Positions 33,371-43,579 of a stretch of DNA of 64,000 bases are shown here, in pieces. The stretch is from contig NC_061510.1 in NCBI RefSeq assembly GCF_022539505.1, forward strand, positions 264,377,687 to 264,441,686, given 5' to 3'. How positions within the stretch are numbered: the stretch's first letter is position 1; each line of letters begins with the position of its first letter. The DNA comes from Lolium rigidum. Lineage: Eukaryota > Streptophyta > Magnoliopsida > Poales > Poaceae. Position numbers and translations under genes: made by a program. The notes under the pieces are model-generated. The model was not told the origin of the DNA and did no database searches. It saw only the letters and a program-made list of their open reading frames with translations.

Positions 33371-34722
33371 GGTACAACTAGGTGAGGATTGTTACTTCTG
33401 CGCTCGTCCTCCTCTTGGCCTCTCTACCACCCTATAGAAGCTCGCCATGATCGCCCCTCTCTCCCCTGGTGCCCTCCTCTTATCCTCCCACCACTATTTC
33501 ATGTTCTCCTCCATTGTTTGGATCTGGAAAGGCCACATAACTCGTACACCATGAATGGACCACCGGAGAAGCTCAAATTTGAGGGGCCTTGAGTGTCCTC
33601 ACTTGGGGGAGATGGTGGGTGGAGGCTAGGGCTAGCGAGACTCATGTCATGGACGATGATATAAGGTTAGTTTTGTCGAATTTTTTTGATGTTGCATGGG
33701 TTCTCTCGACATGGTGTACAGTCGTGCACCTTTTGCTACGAACACACGATCAAGGTGCTACAACTGTTCTAATTGCCTGCTGCAAATATTCTCCAAATTC
33801 TGCAAATGTCTTAATGGCAGCGTCAAAGGTCGTCCTCCCATATTTCATACATGTGTTGACCATTTTCCTGGATTTACTACGACGATTTTAGGATCAGCTG
33901 CAGGCCTGCAGTGGTCATTTTCTACATATCCCTTTTATACGTATTTAACCAATGCGGGTGAATTGATGCAACAATGTAGCAATAATATAAAAAATCATTG
34001 TGCGGATGATGGTTATGTGCTGTAAGGATCAGATGGTCGAGATTTGGCATTTTATGACGATCGGTTTTCATCCCCGGGGATGCCTAATGTTGTCCACATA
34101 TTATTAGCCAGTTGTAGACTTTAGATGTGTTATTGGAGGCACACCTGCATGGTTGTATAATATGCTGGCAGGTCTCGTTTGGAATGGAGAAAAGGAAAGT
34201 GGAAGAATATTCCCTGTGCATGGGGAAAATTCCGTTCCAGCAAGCAGAGTTCACACCAGGGTGCGTGGATGCCGACTGAGTTATCACTAGCACTGCTCGA
34301 CTGGGATCCGTTGGTCCGCGTGATCGGAGGGCCAGAGGAATGGCAAACGGATGAGTGGAGTCGTCCTCACCCCCGACGCTGCATATGGGCTGCCGGGCAC
34401 CGCGTCGCCTATTTTGCTTTTCCCGATTGTCTCCTTCCCAACATATCAAGAGCAAAGTGATGTTCTGGCAATTTTGTTCACGATAATAAGTAGTTTCCTA
34501 GAATATATTTTGAAGAATATGCCATAGCTCGTGGATGTATGAGTCGTTGGCAGAAAATGTCCCCGTGGCTGTAAATGCTGCATGGAATCATTTTCAGATG
34601 TACGGGGATAACTTGCGCAAAGTAGTGGCTACACCAAGTAAACACACAACGAAATATTTTTGCTTATGTGTTTATATTGATATTTTTCTATAGAACGTCA
34701 AGCTTACAAAAGTATGATTCAT
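33371..34722. other. No gene recognised
   Basis: Several short frames (up to about 120 codons) exist on both strands, but none shows a domain or a codon pattern. The stretch 33700-34020 has a Cys-rich frame fragment (RCYNCSNCLLQIFSKFC) that may be chance. Nothing can be supported. Confidence 0.35.
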
Positions 34723-34735
34723 AACCTTTTTGTCA

Positions 34736-35039
34736 ATGAGAACCAACCGCATGGTTGGATGGTTAGGAGAAGCGATGATTTCGCAGCCACCGTAGGTTCA
34801 AATCCCGCATTCGACACTTTGCTGTCTCATAAAGGCGGAATATTCTTCGATGGGAGGCGACGTTCCCGTCGACAATGAGCGCTCGTGGTGACTTCGTCAA
34901 TCTCAAGATCCGCCTTCAACGCAGTCTCTTGGAGGTGCTCATAGGGGTAGGGTGTGCGTGTGTGCCTTCATAGGGGTGAGTGTGTGCGCGTATGTATGAG
35001 CGTCTTTGATTGTACTGTGTTTCGCAAACAAAAAAAAAA
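34736..35039 (+). mobile_element. tRNA-type SINE, plus strand, 13-bp target duplication
   Basis: AACCTTTTTGTCA occurs at 34723-34735 and 35040-35052. The element has a promoter typical of RNA polymerase III: an A-box-like TGGTTGGATGGTTAGG at about 34752 and a B box GGTTCAAATCCC at 34795-34806. It ends in an A-run. It shares the whole body with 32500-32793 but has diverged, so the two are independent insertions. Confidence 0.93.
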
Positions 35040-35158
35040 AACCTTTTTGTCAGTTGATTACGAAAAAATGTTGACTAACGGAGAAAGAATTTCCTTTTTA
35101 GCTATACGTACGTTGTTAGATAGATGAAACATCTCAAGCGATTTTTCATACGGACAAC

Positions 35159-35245
35159 GCCTCGTTCAGTCTGAGCGTGCTTCAGCTGCCACTCGAACCC
35201 AGGGAGCTCTGGCCACCAAGCCATCGCTTGGTTCTCAGCTGGACG
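35159..35245 (-). mobile_element. Possible second tRNA-derived SINE fragment, minus strand
   Basis: On the minus strand GATGGCTTGGTGG resembles an A box, and 20-25 bases further GGGTTCGAGTGG resembles a B box. The rest of the body and a tail are not clear, and no target duplication was found. Confidence 0.35.
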
Positions 35246-36049
35246 ATTAAGAAGAAAAATTGTACGCCTTATATTTTGTGAATGACGAAGTATTTGTTAT
35301 TCAATATGTAACATTTCTTATTTTCCTTGTTGTTATATTTAGTTGAAAGTCTTCCTGAGTTCACCAATTGATCACATCTTATCACAATGCAAGGAGCTTA
35401 TGTATGAATGTTTGGGTCAACATTTGGCAGACATGGAGAGTGAACCTTCCTCCTAGCCAAATGCCTAAGCTCCTGAGCGACTTCATTACATTTTATGGAT
35501 ACCTTCATAGTTGAAAACTATAAGAGGAAGAAAGGGCGAAGATGCCCATACAAGGTCTACCTTTAGAGGCGAAGATGCTTCGTCACAACCTTGAGAAAGG
35601 GGGATAATGGCAGATAACAGTGGGCCTCCTAAGGGGTGAGGGGGATTGTTTCTCGAGTCGTTAGCTAGCTGGAACGATGAAAATGAACAGGTTTGTGTTT
35701 TACGTTCCGGTGAATTGGATATGCCATCTTATCGTTGATGTTGTACGGGCATTTTGCCCTTTCTTTTTTTCTTTAATAAATCGGCGTCATGGAGGACAAG
35801 GAAAAAAAGTGAAGAACATAATACTTTCTATGCCGTCTTAGCATTGTTGTTGTACGGGCATTTTTCCTTTTTCAATAATAACCCGTCACATTTCTCTCTT
35901 TGCTTCCAAGAATTGGAAGCGGACAATCACCTGCTTCTACAATCATCCTTCACAAGAGATATCTGGTTCAAAATCCTTGCCCTATAGCATGTCCAAGTTC
36001 ACTGAAACAAACATTGACATGTTCCAAGACTGGTGGCCTACAGTGATAA
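35246..36049. other. No gene recognised
   Basis: Mixed composition, short frames only. A short pair of related strings (GTTGTACGGGCATTTT) near 35740 and 35850 shows a small direct repeat about 110 bp apart. Nothing else is supported. Confidence 0.35.
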
Positions 36050-36556
36050 GGGGCCTGTTTGGTTGCTCGCGAAGTGGTTTCCCGGCTCCGCTTATGCAAG
36101 AATCGGCAGTTTGGATCCCCACGCTTTTCCTTTTCTCTACTTCGCACAATTCTTAAGGCACTATAGAGCCTATATGAGGAGGCACACTCGATTCGGGTGT
36201 TCCTGACGAGACAAGCTCTTCTCGCGCTCGCGGGAGAAAATTTGCGCCAAGCTAGTACGAGCGAGAGATGGCGAGAGCTTGCACGTGTAGAGGGAAATCC
36301 CACGGGAGAAATTCGCCCACCACCCGCGGAAACTCCGCCCCTATTTACACCGCCACGCCTCACCGGAAAAATCCTCCGCCACTATTTCTCCCTTTCGATC
36401 CCTCCATCAAGGGTGGCTACTCACGGCCGACAAGCAGGTAAGCGACTGCATTTCTCCGGCCGGTGTACCCCACCGCAACAAGTCATCCTCCTCTTCCTCG
36501 TTGGCATGTTGACTTCCTCCGCCTCCTCGGACGGTTAGATCCACGTGAGTACCATA

Positions 36557-37389
36557 CAGAGGCGGAGCCAGGATTTGGGCATAGGGGGGCGAGCAGCGAC
36601 AATCACACGTTGTAGTATAATATATCAAGTTTAGACAAGACTTAAATATCAAGTTATTAACAATGTTTGCAAAAAGCTAATAACATTAGTTAACTGGTAC
36701 ATTTTCGCCTACTTTTTTTAGAAGTTCAAATATAGCGCTACTATCACCATTCACCACCGAATTGATCTAAATTCCCAGCACTAGGTCAGATTTGAAACTG
36801 AAACAACTTGAGCGAAAAGAGATATTGTATGCTTTATCTTTGTTTTCCAATTAGCAAATACATAAAATGGAGCAAACAAAAAAAAGGAGAACTAGATCAG
36901 ATTACCATGTACGGCTGTACATACCTGAATCCTTGACTCATAATCTCTTAGTGCGGGCGTGGCCATCGACAAAGATCGGCCGAAGCCGTGGCATTCGCTG
37001 CTACCGCTGCCTAGAGACTAGAGATAGCACATCCAATCAAAGGTTGGCGTTTTATCGCCGCCGCCAGGCGATCATGCGCAACTGGTAGCAAGATAGATCG
37101 ACCCGATCGATGTGCTCGAGTGGACAGAGTAGACGATGGGCAACGACCGGGCGCACCACACCACGAGTCCATGATCGATGGTATACATGGGCTGTTCTAC
37201 TTGCTGGGCTTCGGTCCGTGTATGGGCTTAAGTACTGCTAGTTACCTAATTATGTACATCCATTAGCGCATCCTGCTTATACATATACAGACATACAGTA
37301 CTGAACCTAGCTGTATTTTCATGAGGGGGGCGATGCGTTGGGGGGGGGGGGGGGGGCTAGCCCCTGCTCGCCCCCTGTCTCCGCCCCTG
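36557..37389. mobile_element. hAT-type non-autonomous element (833 bp), 8-bp target duplication
   Basis: GTACCATA occurs at 36549-36556 and 37390-37397, and 8 bp is the hAT duplication length. The ends are CAGAGGCGGAGCCAGG and, on the other strand, CAGGGGCGGAGACAGG, which agree in 14 of 16 positions. A G run lies near 37340. The short interior frames have no transposase motif. Confidence 0.88.
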
Positions 37390-37689
37390 GTACCATAGAA
37401 CCCTAGCTTAGATCCATTTGCCCAAGCTTGTTTGCTTAGATATGGCTAGTTTGCTTACATCTGGAGGCTGTTAGTTCATGCTAGTCTGCTAGATATGTAG
37501 TTTCTTCATGAAGTGTCTGGTAGTGGCAGATAAATGTCTTCTGCCTTTGTTCATTGTGAACTGTGATCTTCGTTGCTGTGTAGGCCATGTATAAGTTCAA
37601 TAGTTGGTACAAGGATTGCTTCTAGAACGTGTATGTGCTTTTCTTGTACCATCTTGGACTTATACATGCCAGCAGGCAAACAAGATTGT

Positions 37690-37915
37690 TGTAAGTGCTT
37701 GTTATTGTATTTGTCTGCAAGGTATTTGATGTGTGCTATGTTGTAAGACCTTGTTAGTATGCTTGCCTGCCAGGTGATTGATGCATGCTATGTTGTAACC
37801 GCTAGTAATATGCTTGCGTGTTAGGTGTTTGTTGCATGGTATGTTCTAACAGGTCATAAATGTGCTTGCATGTTAGGTGTTTGATGCATGCTATGTTCAA
37901 AGAACTTGTTAATTT
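37690..37915. repeat. Degenerate tandem repeat, about 55-60 bp unit, four copies
   Basis: The motif GCTTG followed by an AGGT-TTTGATGCATGCTATGTT-like stretch recurs near 37705, 37760, 37815 and 37870. It lies between the hAT element and the Myb-like exon, so it would be in an intron of the transposon gene. Confidence 0.5.
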
Positions 37916-37988
37916 GTGCTATGGTATTTTATTTGTGCTCGATGGCAAGGAAAACTCGCCAGATCTATCTATGAACTCCGTGCTATAG

Positions 37989-38510
37989 GCGGCGTCGCTC
38001 CATTACAAGACGCTGCCTGACAACTGCTGCCCGCTAACGAAGAAGAACATCATGACATTGCCACCAACTCTGTCCACATTTGTTCTAAATAGGGTGTGTG
38101 ACATCATCAAGAAAGGGGTTAAAGTGGACCCTGGATTCAAGGCGAAGTACCTGAAGGATGTTGCGGAGTCCGTTCTCACATGTTGTGGTTGTGTAGTTGC
38201 ACCGAAAAAGATCTACAACCATCTTAGACACTAGAGAGCACGTTGCATTCATATGAGCATGGTCAAACGGCTTGAGGGAGTGCGTTGGGTGGAAGATACC
38301 ACATCAAACTAAGTATCTTCTTGTTTGCAGACTCACCCGAAGGAGAGTGATCTCATCAACCAGCCCATCGCGAACTATGCTCAGATGAAGATGATCTATG
38401 TCGGGCGTGTTTCACAATCACCCATCTCTCCCACTTTGATCCACCGTGATCTTAGCCACCGCATGGAGCAAAAAGGCATAGGCCACCAGGTACCTTCCGA
38501 TGAACCGTAA
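37989..38510 (+). pseudogene. Decayed Myb/SANT-like DNA-binding transposon gene
   Basis: In the frame of 38052 the sequence reads HYKTLPDN, LTKKNIMTLPPTLSTFVL and then NRVCDIIKKGVKVDPGFKAK and VVAPKKIYNHLRH before TAG at 38232. Reading on after the stop gives GVRWVEDTT and, past a likely intron (a TGTTTGCAG acceptor near 38330), THPKESDLINQPIANYAQMK. This order matches Myb/SANT-like proteins of grass DNA transposons, in which a conserved YNHLRKWR-type helix follows. The premature stop, a stop just upstream (37986) and loss of the reading frame at the end show it is inactive. The product would have bound transposon ends in the nucleus. Confidence 0.55.
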
Positions 38511-38659
38511 GTGCAGGATGTCCTGGTTTACTGGCTTTGTAAGGAAATGTTATCTTTGAGGAGCCCGTGTAGTGGGTTCTTGTTATGGTGCTCATTCTGG
38601 TGTTGATGACAATGATGTATATTTTTGAGTAGCTAGGTTTGATGAAAATTGATGCCAAG

Positions 38660-39100
38660 TCTGTATATTTTTTGTGGTAGCTTTGTATGACGAGGAGGTA
38701 TGTACTAACCCCTCGGTTGATGAAACTTATATTTCATCACGACCAGTTATTCGTGAACTCGTGGTGTAACAATCTAATCCACTGTTAGAACTATGTTTAT
38801 ATGTTGCTCTGCCTGAAATGCTATTCTGTCGAACACCTTAGGTGTAGTGCTTATCATTTTGGTAAGGTCACCACACGAAGTGACGTGGTAACTGTATGCG
38901 GGAAACGGCTCGTAACCAAACAAAGGACAAAAACACGAAATGGAAAAGAGGATCAAACCAAAAAAAAAAAGAGGCTTGGGCTTCTGCTAGGATGCTCAAA
39001 AGGCCTTATTGGCAACCAATCTAGTTGCACAACGTGACTATGAGATCGCATTACCTCCTACATCTTCCGTGGGGCTAAGTTCCACAGATGCAACGAAAAC
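38660..39100. other. No gene recognised
   Basis: AT-rich flank of the transposon remnant. It contains an A run near 38960 and an AACCAAACAAAGG string near 38918 that partly echoes the element's terminal repeat. No frame of interest. Confidence 0.35.
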
Positions 39101-39199
39101 GTGCGAACAACCAAACAAACCCGAGATTAATTTGGTTGGAGAGGAATAACATAATGTTTGGCAGATTTGTCTCGAGAAGTGTGCAGGAAAATCAAAGCC

Positions 39200-39675
39200 G
39201 AGTTTCGTCTATGGAGGGAATCCAAGCTGTGTGGGACATCGCAGCATAACACTTAAAGTACAAGCAGCATCCATGCAGAAAACACAAAACGCAGGAGTTA
39301 CCAACAATGCCCATCCTATTTGCATGGATAAAAGTAGATAGATAACATCTTTGTCCTGACACTGTAATGCAAAACCATACAAAGAGAACTAGCAAAATAG
39401 ATACGAAATTTACTAGATGATATGATCGTAAGTACCCACGCATACTAGTACTAAATTGGCATGCTAACAGCCTCTACCGCAATCAGTTCTACATGCAGGG
39501 GTCCAGGAATTTGAGAACACATGGGCAAATAATGCTTTTTCGGTGCTCATAAGTCCTAACTCATGCTCATCGGCTCCAAATTGAACAGAGAAGCAAGGAA
39601 CTTAAAGCAACTAAGCAAGGCACATTGAGTACGTGTCAAATATGCTGCTCAGCCAAAGCCAAACTGGCCTCCAAA
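39200..39675 (-). pseudogene. MATH-BTB gene remnant (3' end only)
   Basis: Minus-strand sequence at about 39451-39675 aligns with the C-terminal BACK-like part of the neighbouring MATH-BTB genes, and 39200-39450 aligns with the 3' flank of the truncated copy (42300-42508). For example, CATACTAGTACTAAATT and TGCTCAGCCAAAGCCAAACT are shared. Many small deletions destroy the frame, and the MATH and BTB parts are missing. It is the oldest-looking of three tandem copies. Confidence 0.7.
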
Positions 39676-40084
39676 TAAAACTTTCAGCATTGATTTCCAC
39701 TTAAATCAAAGCAAAAAAAACCTAATAATTTTTTTATATTATGAGAATATTTTTTGATAAAAATATAACATATTATTTTCATAGATCTAATCAACATATA
39801 CTACAACAGAAATGATAGTCAAAGTTCTAAATTAAATCTAGCAGTGCCAATGTGCAGGTCATTGATCTATTGGAACAAAACAAAAATCTGACTGGAAATT
39901 CATGCCAATATATCACTTCAATCCGGTGATGTTGCTATGTAAAACTAGAAAAACAGATAAGCGCAGTTTTCTACTTTTTCAATAACATAATAATCAGGGA
40001 TCACTGTGCATAAAACATGTGTTTTAAACAAGGAGAGAACAACTAGACGATTGCAAAGGCTAAGAAGACTCAGCTCCACGCAGC
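39676..40084. other. No gene recognised
   Basis: AT-rich spacer between the MATH-BTB remnant and the 3' flank of the intact gene. From about 40085 to 40290 the 3' flank of the gene family resumes (AAAACACAAAATGCAAGAG and following). Confidence 0.4.
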
Positions 40085-40295
40085 AGATTAAGTGTGTACA
40101 GAATCCCTGCAAAAAACACAAAATGCAAGAGTCATGAAACGATACACACTCCATTTGCATGCTTGGATATGTATTAATAGCATTTTGGTTCACGTTCTTG
40201 ACATAATGACGCATTCATACATGGAGAACTAGAAAAATAAAAAATAAATTAGCTAATAGATGATATATGATCATAAGTTCCTAGAAATAGAAATA

Positions 40296-40408
40296 CTCCC
40301 TCTATTCCACGAAGATTGTCAAAAATTTGGTTGTATCTAGACACTAAATAGCTTCTAGATACATTAAAATTTTGACAAATCTCAGACAACCTTCGTGGGA
40401 TAAAGGAG
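40296..40408. mobile_element. Stowaway MITE (113 bp) directly behind the MATH-BTB stop codon
   Basis: The ends are CTCCCTCTATTCCACGAAG and, on the other strand, CTCCTTTATCCCACGAAGG; TA duplications are at 40294-40295 and 40409-40410. The interior arms (TTGTCAAAAATTTGG / AAATTTTGACAAATC) also pair. On the gene strand the stop codon TAG (40411-40413) is followed at once by TA and then the MITE, so the MITE supplies the start of the 3' untranslated region. Confidence 0.9.
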
Positions 40409-40410
40409 TA

Positions 40411-41499
40411 CTAGATTGCCATGATAATATCCTTAACTGCTTTCAGTTCAGCAGGCAGCACTCTAACAACCAGGTCCTTGAGGACAGATGGGCAACTGCT
40501 CTTCAAATGCTCAAAACCATCACTTGCCACCATCTCCTCCAAGTTGGAAGGCAAAGCAAGGAACTCAAAGCAAGCTTCCTTGAGTCCATTGCAACTGTGT
40601 TGCTCAGCTAGAGCCAAAGTGGTTGCCACCATGTTGGAGTCAATGTGGTTGCACAACTTCTCCTCGCATATCAGCTTCAGCCTTTCAATGTTGTACAAGT
40701 CAGCTGCTACGAGCAGATGACTAGCTGTCACCACATCTCCTCTTGTTGCTCCTCCGTCATGGGTTCCTTCATGAGTCAGCTCAGGCAGAGAGTCGGTGTA
40801 AACGAAATGGAGCAAGGACTTGAACACTTCAGCTTCCATATCATTGATTTCAATAGGGTCACATGAATTCTCCTTCATGTCACCGAATAGCTCCGCCTTG
40901 AAGACAGATGACCGAGCAGCGAGCACGGAGCGGTGAGCCGAGAATCTCTCCCCGCCGACTATAAAGGTCACGTCCGCTCCATCCATGCTCTTCAGAAGGT
41001 TACCCAGCTGCTGATGCAAGTCGCTTGGAGGTACCATGACAAACTTATTACCTTCGTTGGCACCCTTCAAGACAGAGATATCACATTTGATGCTGAAACA
41101 GTCATCTCTTGGATGCACTGATCCCTCCAAATCTTCATGGCTTATAGATTTAAGATAAATTTCCTGAGATGATCCTTTGGCCGCAAAGAAGATATCCGCA
41201 GTGGATGTATGGCTGTGCGACGGCACGGGTTTCCCATCCCTGTCAAGCAGACTAAACCTGATTTTCACACTTAGCTCCTTGACATGAGAAGAATCAAGAA
41301 CCAGATAGATTGAAACGAAGCCAGGCATGAAGTTACCGAGCGGGTAGTACTTGATGACCCAGCTAAGACCTCCAACGCTGAACGGAGCAGATTTCGCGCA
41401 CGCGCCTTTCTCCGGTAGCACCGAGCACCCATGGATCTTGACCACATGCGACCTTTTCTCGGATACAGCGGCAACGGAGATGGTGCAGTGCCCTGCCAT
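40411..41499 (-). CDS. MATH-BTB domain protein, 362 aa, likely CUL3 E3 ligase substrate adaptor
   Basis: This is the only probably intact host gene. The first ATG of the frame is at 41499 (A at -3, G at +4); the frame runs further upstream but has no ATG there. Domains: MATH about residues 17-145, BTB about 165-285 (MDGADVTFIVGGERFSAHRS, then VLAARSSVFKAELFG, then FKSLLHFVYTD), then a BACK-like helical end to 362. Length fits grass MATH-BTB proteins (about 350-380 aa). The BTB domain would bind CULLIN3 and the MATH domain a substrate for ubiquitination; this is family knowledge, as is nuclear or cytosolic location. The gene is intron-less in the coding part. A remnant lies downstream (39200-39675) and a truncated copy upstream (42509-43036), all in the same orientation. 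A MITE abuts the stop codon. Expression is not shown by the sequence. Confidence 0.88.
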   Translation of the reverse strand: MAGHCTISVAAVSEKRSHVVKIHGCSVLPEKGACAKSAPFSVGGLSWVIKYYPLGNFMPGFVSIYLVLDSSHVKELSVKIRFSLLDRDGKPVPSHSHTSTADIFFAAKGSSQEIYLKSISHEDLEGSVHPRDDCFSIKCDISVLKGANEGNKFVMVPPSDLHQQLGNLLKSMDGADVTFIVGGERFSAHRSVLAARSSVFKAELFGDMKENSCDPIEINDMEAEVFKSLLHFVYTDSLPELTHEGTHDGGATRGDVVTASHLLVAADLYNIERLKLICEEKLCNHIDSNMVATTLALAEQHSCNGLKEACFEFLALPSNLEEMVASDGFEHLKSSCPSVLKDLVVRVLPAELKAVKDIIMAI

Positions 41500-41760
41500 T
41501 CTGGTTCTGGGATAGGAATAGGATGGAACCAAGAGGAAACACTTCCTTTTTATCGTCTTCTTATTAATACCGGAGGGTCCCGTTCCGGCAAAAGATCCGT
41601 CCTGTCCGGCTAAGGTGGCTTCCGCGCGTTCTGGCCGGAGCAATCGTCTCGTCTGTCACGGAAACGCAAGAAATACAGGAGTAGCGCGCCCCTGCCGGAG
41701 CTAATGGGGAAGGGACTAGCAAGGAGCTTCGCGGCACGGCTCGGAATATGGCAAACGCGG
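41500..41760 (-). promoter_or_regulatory. Probable 5' region of the MATH-BTB gene
   Basis: On the minus strand a TATTAATAAG and a GATAAAAAGG string lie about 50-80 bases before the start codon, either of which could act as a TATA element. The region further upstream is GC-rich (CCGGCC, CGCGCGG motifs). No firm transcription start can be set. Confidence 0.35.
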
Positions 41761-42300
41761 CAGCGAACGCTCAAGGTATACAGTGGAGATTGGCTACAGG
41801 TCGAGGAACGGAGGCGGCTGAGGCGTCAATACTCAATATAGCAAAGGAAAAAGGAGAAGCCCTAGGCCCCTTCTGGGCTATGAGACCACAATGGGCCCAA
41901 GATGGCCCAATTTGCGATGCGCCTATAATGAATTGAAGTGGGCTGGAATGCAGAGAGAGCATTTTGCCTGCTGTGATTTTTAGGGCGTTTTTCCTGCTGT
42001 CCTTTTTTCAGTTAAATCTTAATCTAAATCTTCTATGCATGCTAATACACGAAGGCCCTCACTTGGTGGATTTTTTTAGAACAAAAGATAACCTTGCACG
42101 AGTGATGATTCGGGCAACGCTTGGATCACTTCAATCCACCGGAACTACTAGTATGTCAAACTCAAAAAACAGAGAATTGATATTTTTTTCATTTCCAGAA
42201 CAGAATAAACATGGATTATGCTGCATAAACAAGATGCTTAATATTGTGAAGTATGAAGAACAAGGTAGGCAAAAAAAAAGACTCATCTCTCTAGTCTCTA
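41761..42300. other. No gene recognised
   Basis: Spacer between the intact and truncated MATH-BTB copies. Contains GGGCCCAAGATGGCCCAA near 41893, several AT-rich runs and no frame with a known domain. Confidence 0.35.
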
Positions 42301-42508
42301 CAAGCAGCACTATAACACAATTCATTCAGAAAACAGTAAATGCAGGCGTCACCGAGCAATCCTCATTCTAGTTGCATGAATAGATAAAGATCGATAACAT
42401 TTGTGTCCTGACACGGAAATGCAACCATACATAGAGAACTAGCAGAAATAGATACGAAGTACTATAATTACTAGATGACATGGAGATAAGTATCCACACA
42501 TACTAGTA

Positions 42509-43036
42509 CTAAATTCCCATGATAATATCCTTGGCTGCTATCAGTTCAACGGGAAGGAGTCTGGCAACCAGCTCTTTGAGAGCAGATGGGCAGCTGTTTT
42601 TCAGGTGCTCGTAACCATCACTTGCGATCATGGCCTTCAAATTGGACGGAGAACCAAGGAACTCAAAGCAAGCCTCCTTCAGTCCATGGCAACCGTGCTG
42701 CTCAGCCAAAGCCAAACTAGTTGCCACCATGTTGGAGTCAATTTGGTTGCACAACTTATCTTCGCATATCAACTTCAGTCTCTCAATGTTGTACCTGTCC
42801 GCAGCTACAAGCAAATGACTAGCTGTCACCACATCTTCTTGTGTTGGATCTTCATCAGTTCCTTCACGGGTAGTCTCAGGCAGCGAGTCCGTATAGATGA
42901 AATGGAGCAAAGATTTGAACACGTCAGCTTCTATGTCGCTAATTTCAATAGGATGACCTGCCTTCCCCTTCATGGCACCAAAGAGCTCCGCCTTGAAGAC
43001 GGATGACCGTGCAGCGAGCACTGTCCTGTGAGCGAA
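42509..43036 (-). pseudogene. 5'-truncated MATH-BTB copy (BTB second half plus BACK)
   Basis: Similarity to the intact neighbour starts abruptly at F-A-H-R-T-V-L-A-A-R (43036) inside the BTB domain and continues without a frameshift to the stop codon at 42509-42511 (ending AAKDIIMGI). The MATH domain and first BTB strands are missing, and the sequence before the break is unrelated. The frame is open further upstream but has no ATG. The intact frame suggests a fairly recent truncation or an unrecognised upstream exon; no AG acceptor sits at the break, which favours truncation. The 3' flank (42300-42508) matches the other two copies. Confidence 0.75.
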
Positions 43037-43250
43037 GAATGCCCAGTATTTGATTAGGTACACTTGCCTTTCAATCTGTCTAAAACACAACGAATCTCAA
43101 TAAAATTTGATGAAATAATGTGGCACGAATCTTAAAACAGGAAATTGATAACAGAAACCTACATGCGGATTTTCCAAGATAAATTATGAAGTGCAGTAAA
43201 AAAATGCATTGGAAAGATACATCTCTCATTTTTTAATTTTTTCATCTCTA

Positions 43251-43359
43251 AGACTAGCCACAATGGGAGTATCATAGATAGTATCATGCATGCCATGTAA
43301 GAAAAAATCTTATGTGGCACATCAATTAATAAGGAGAGAGGTGAGAGTAGCATCATAGG
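43251..43359. mobile_element. MITE-like fragment beginning GACTAGCCACAATGGGAG
   Basis: ACTAGCCACAATGGGAGTATC starts a sequence of a kind common in grass genomes (short elements with AGCCACAATGG termini). Only one end is clear; the other may have been replaced by the Stowaway MITE at 43362. Confidence 0.35.
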
Positions 43360-43361
43360 TA

Positions 43362-43578
43362 CTCCCTCTGTCCCGGTTCATAGGACTTGCACGTATCCCT
43401 AGATTATCAATTTAGCGAACATAATATTATTTATATAATACTATTAAAATTATATCATTAGAAAGTAGAACATCTAACCTTTCTAATGATATATATTTTG
43501 TAATACATATATTACATTATCATCATCAAATTTACGATCTAGGGATACGCGTAAGCCCTGTGAATTGGGATAATGGAA
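43362..43578. mobile_element. Stowaway-type MITE, older, about 217 bp
   Basis: It begins CTCCCTCTGTCCCGGTTCA after a TA, and the right end (TGAATTGGGATAATGGA) is a decayed reverse complement. The inner arms GTATCCCTAGATTATCAA and its partner near 43530-43550 pair well, and AACATCTAACCTTTCTAATG forms the centre. Confidence 0.7.
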
Positions 43579-43579
43579 A

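Larger units (their letters stand above)
36050..39127 (+). mobile_element. Probable PIF/Harbinger-like element remnant (boundaries approximate)
   Basis: The left end GGGCCTGTTTGGTTGCTCGC (36051-36070) and the reverse complement of 39102-39122 (GGGTTTGTTTGGTTGTTCGC) agree in 17 of 20 bases, as terminal inverted repeats would. GGGCCTGTTTGG is a known terminus type of Tourist/Harbinger elements. TAA flanks occur on both sides (36047-36049, 39128-39130) but do not abut the repeats exactly. Inside is a decayed Myb/SANT-like frame, the usual second gene of this superfamily. A hAT element has inserted at 36557-37389. Confidence 0.45.

Noticed and set aside
35159..35245. A complete second SINE family copy
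   Set aside because: Only the A and B boxes are seen; there is no tail and no duplication, so it is listed only as a low-confidence fragment.
36541..36560. GTGAGTACC as a real splice donor of a host gene before the hAT element
   Set aside because: No coding exon could be recognised upstream, and the site is part of the hAT target duplication.
37320..37360. G run near 37340 and other homopolymers as G-quadruplex elements
   Set aside because: A simple homopolymer with uncertain length in assemblies; no conserved G-tract pattern beyond it.
41497..41643. Longer MATH-BTB protein starting at 41643
   Set aside because: The first codon there is TTG, and no ATG precedes 41499. The extra N-terminal residues do not fit the family.
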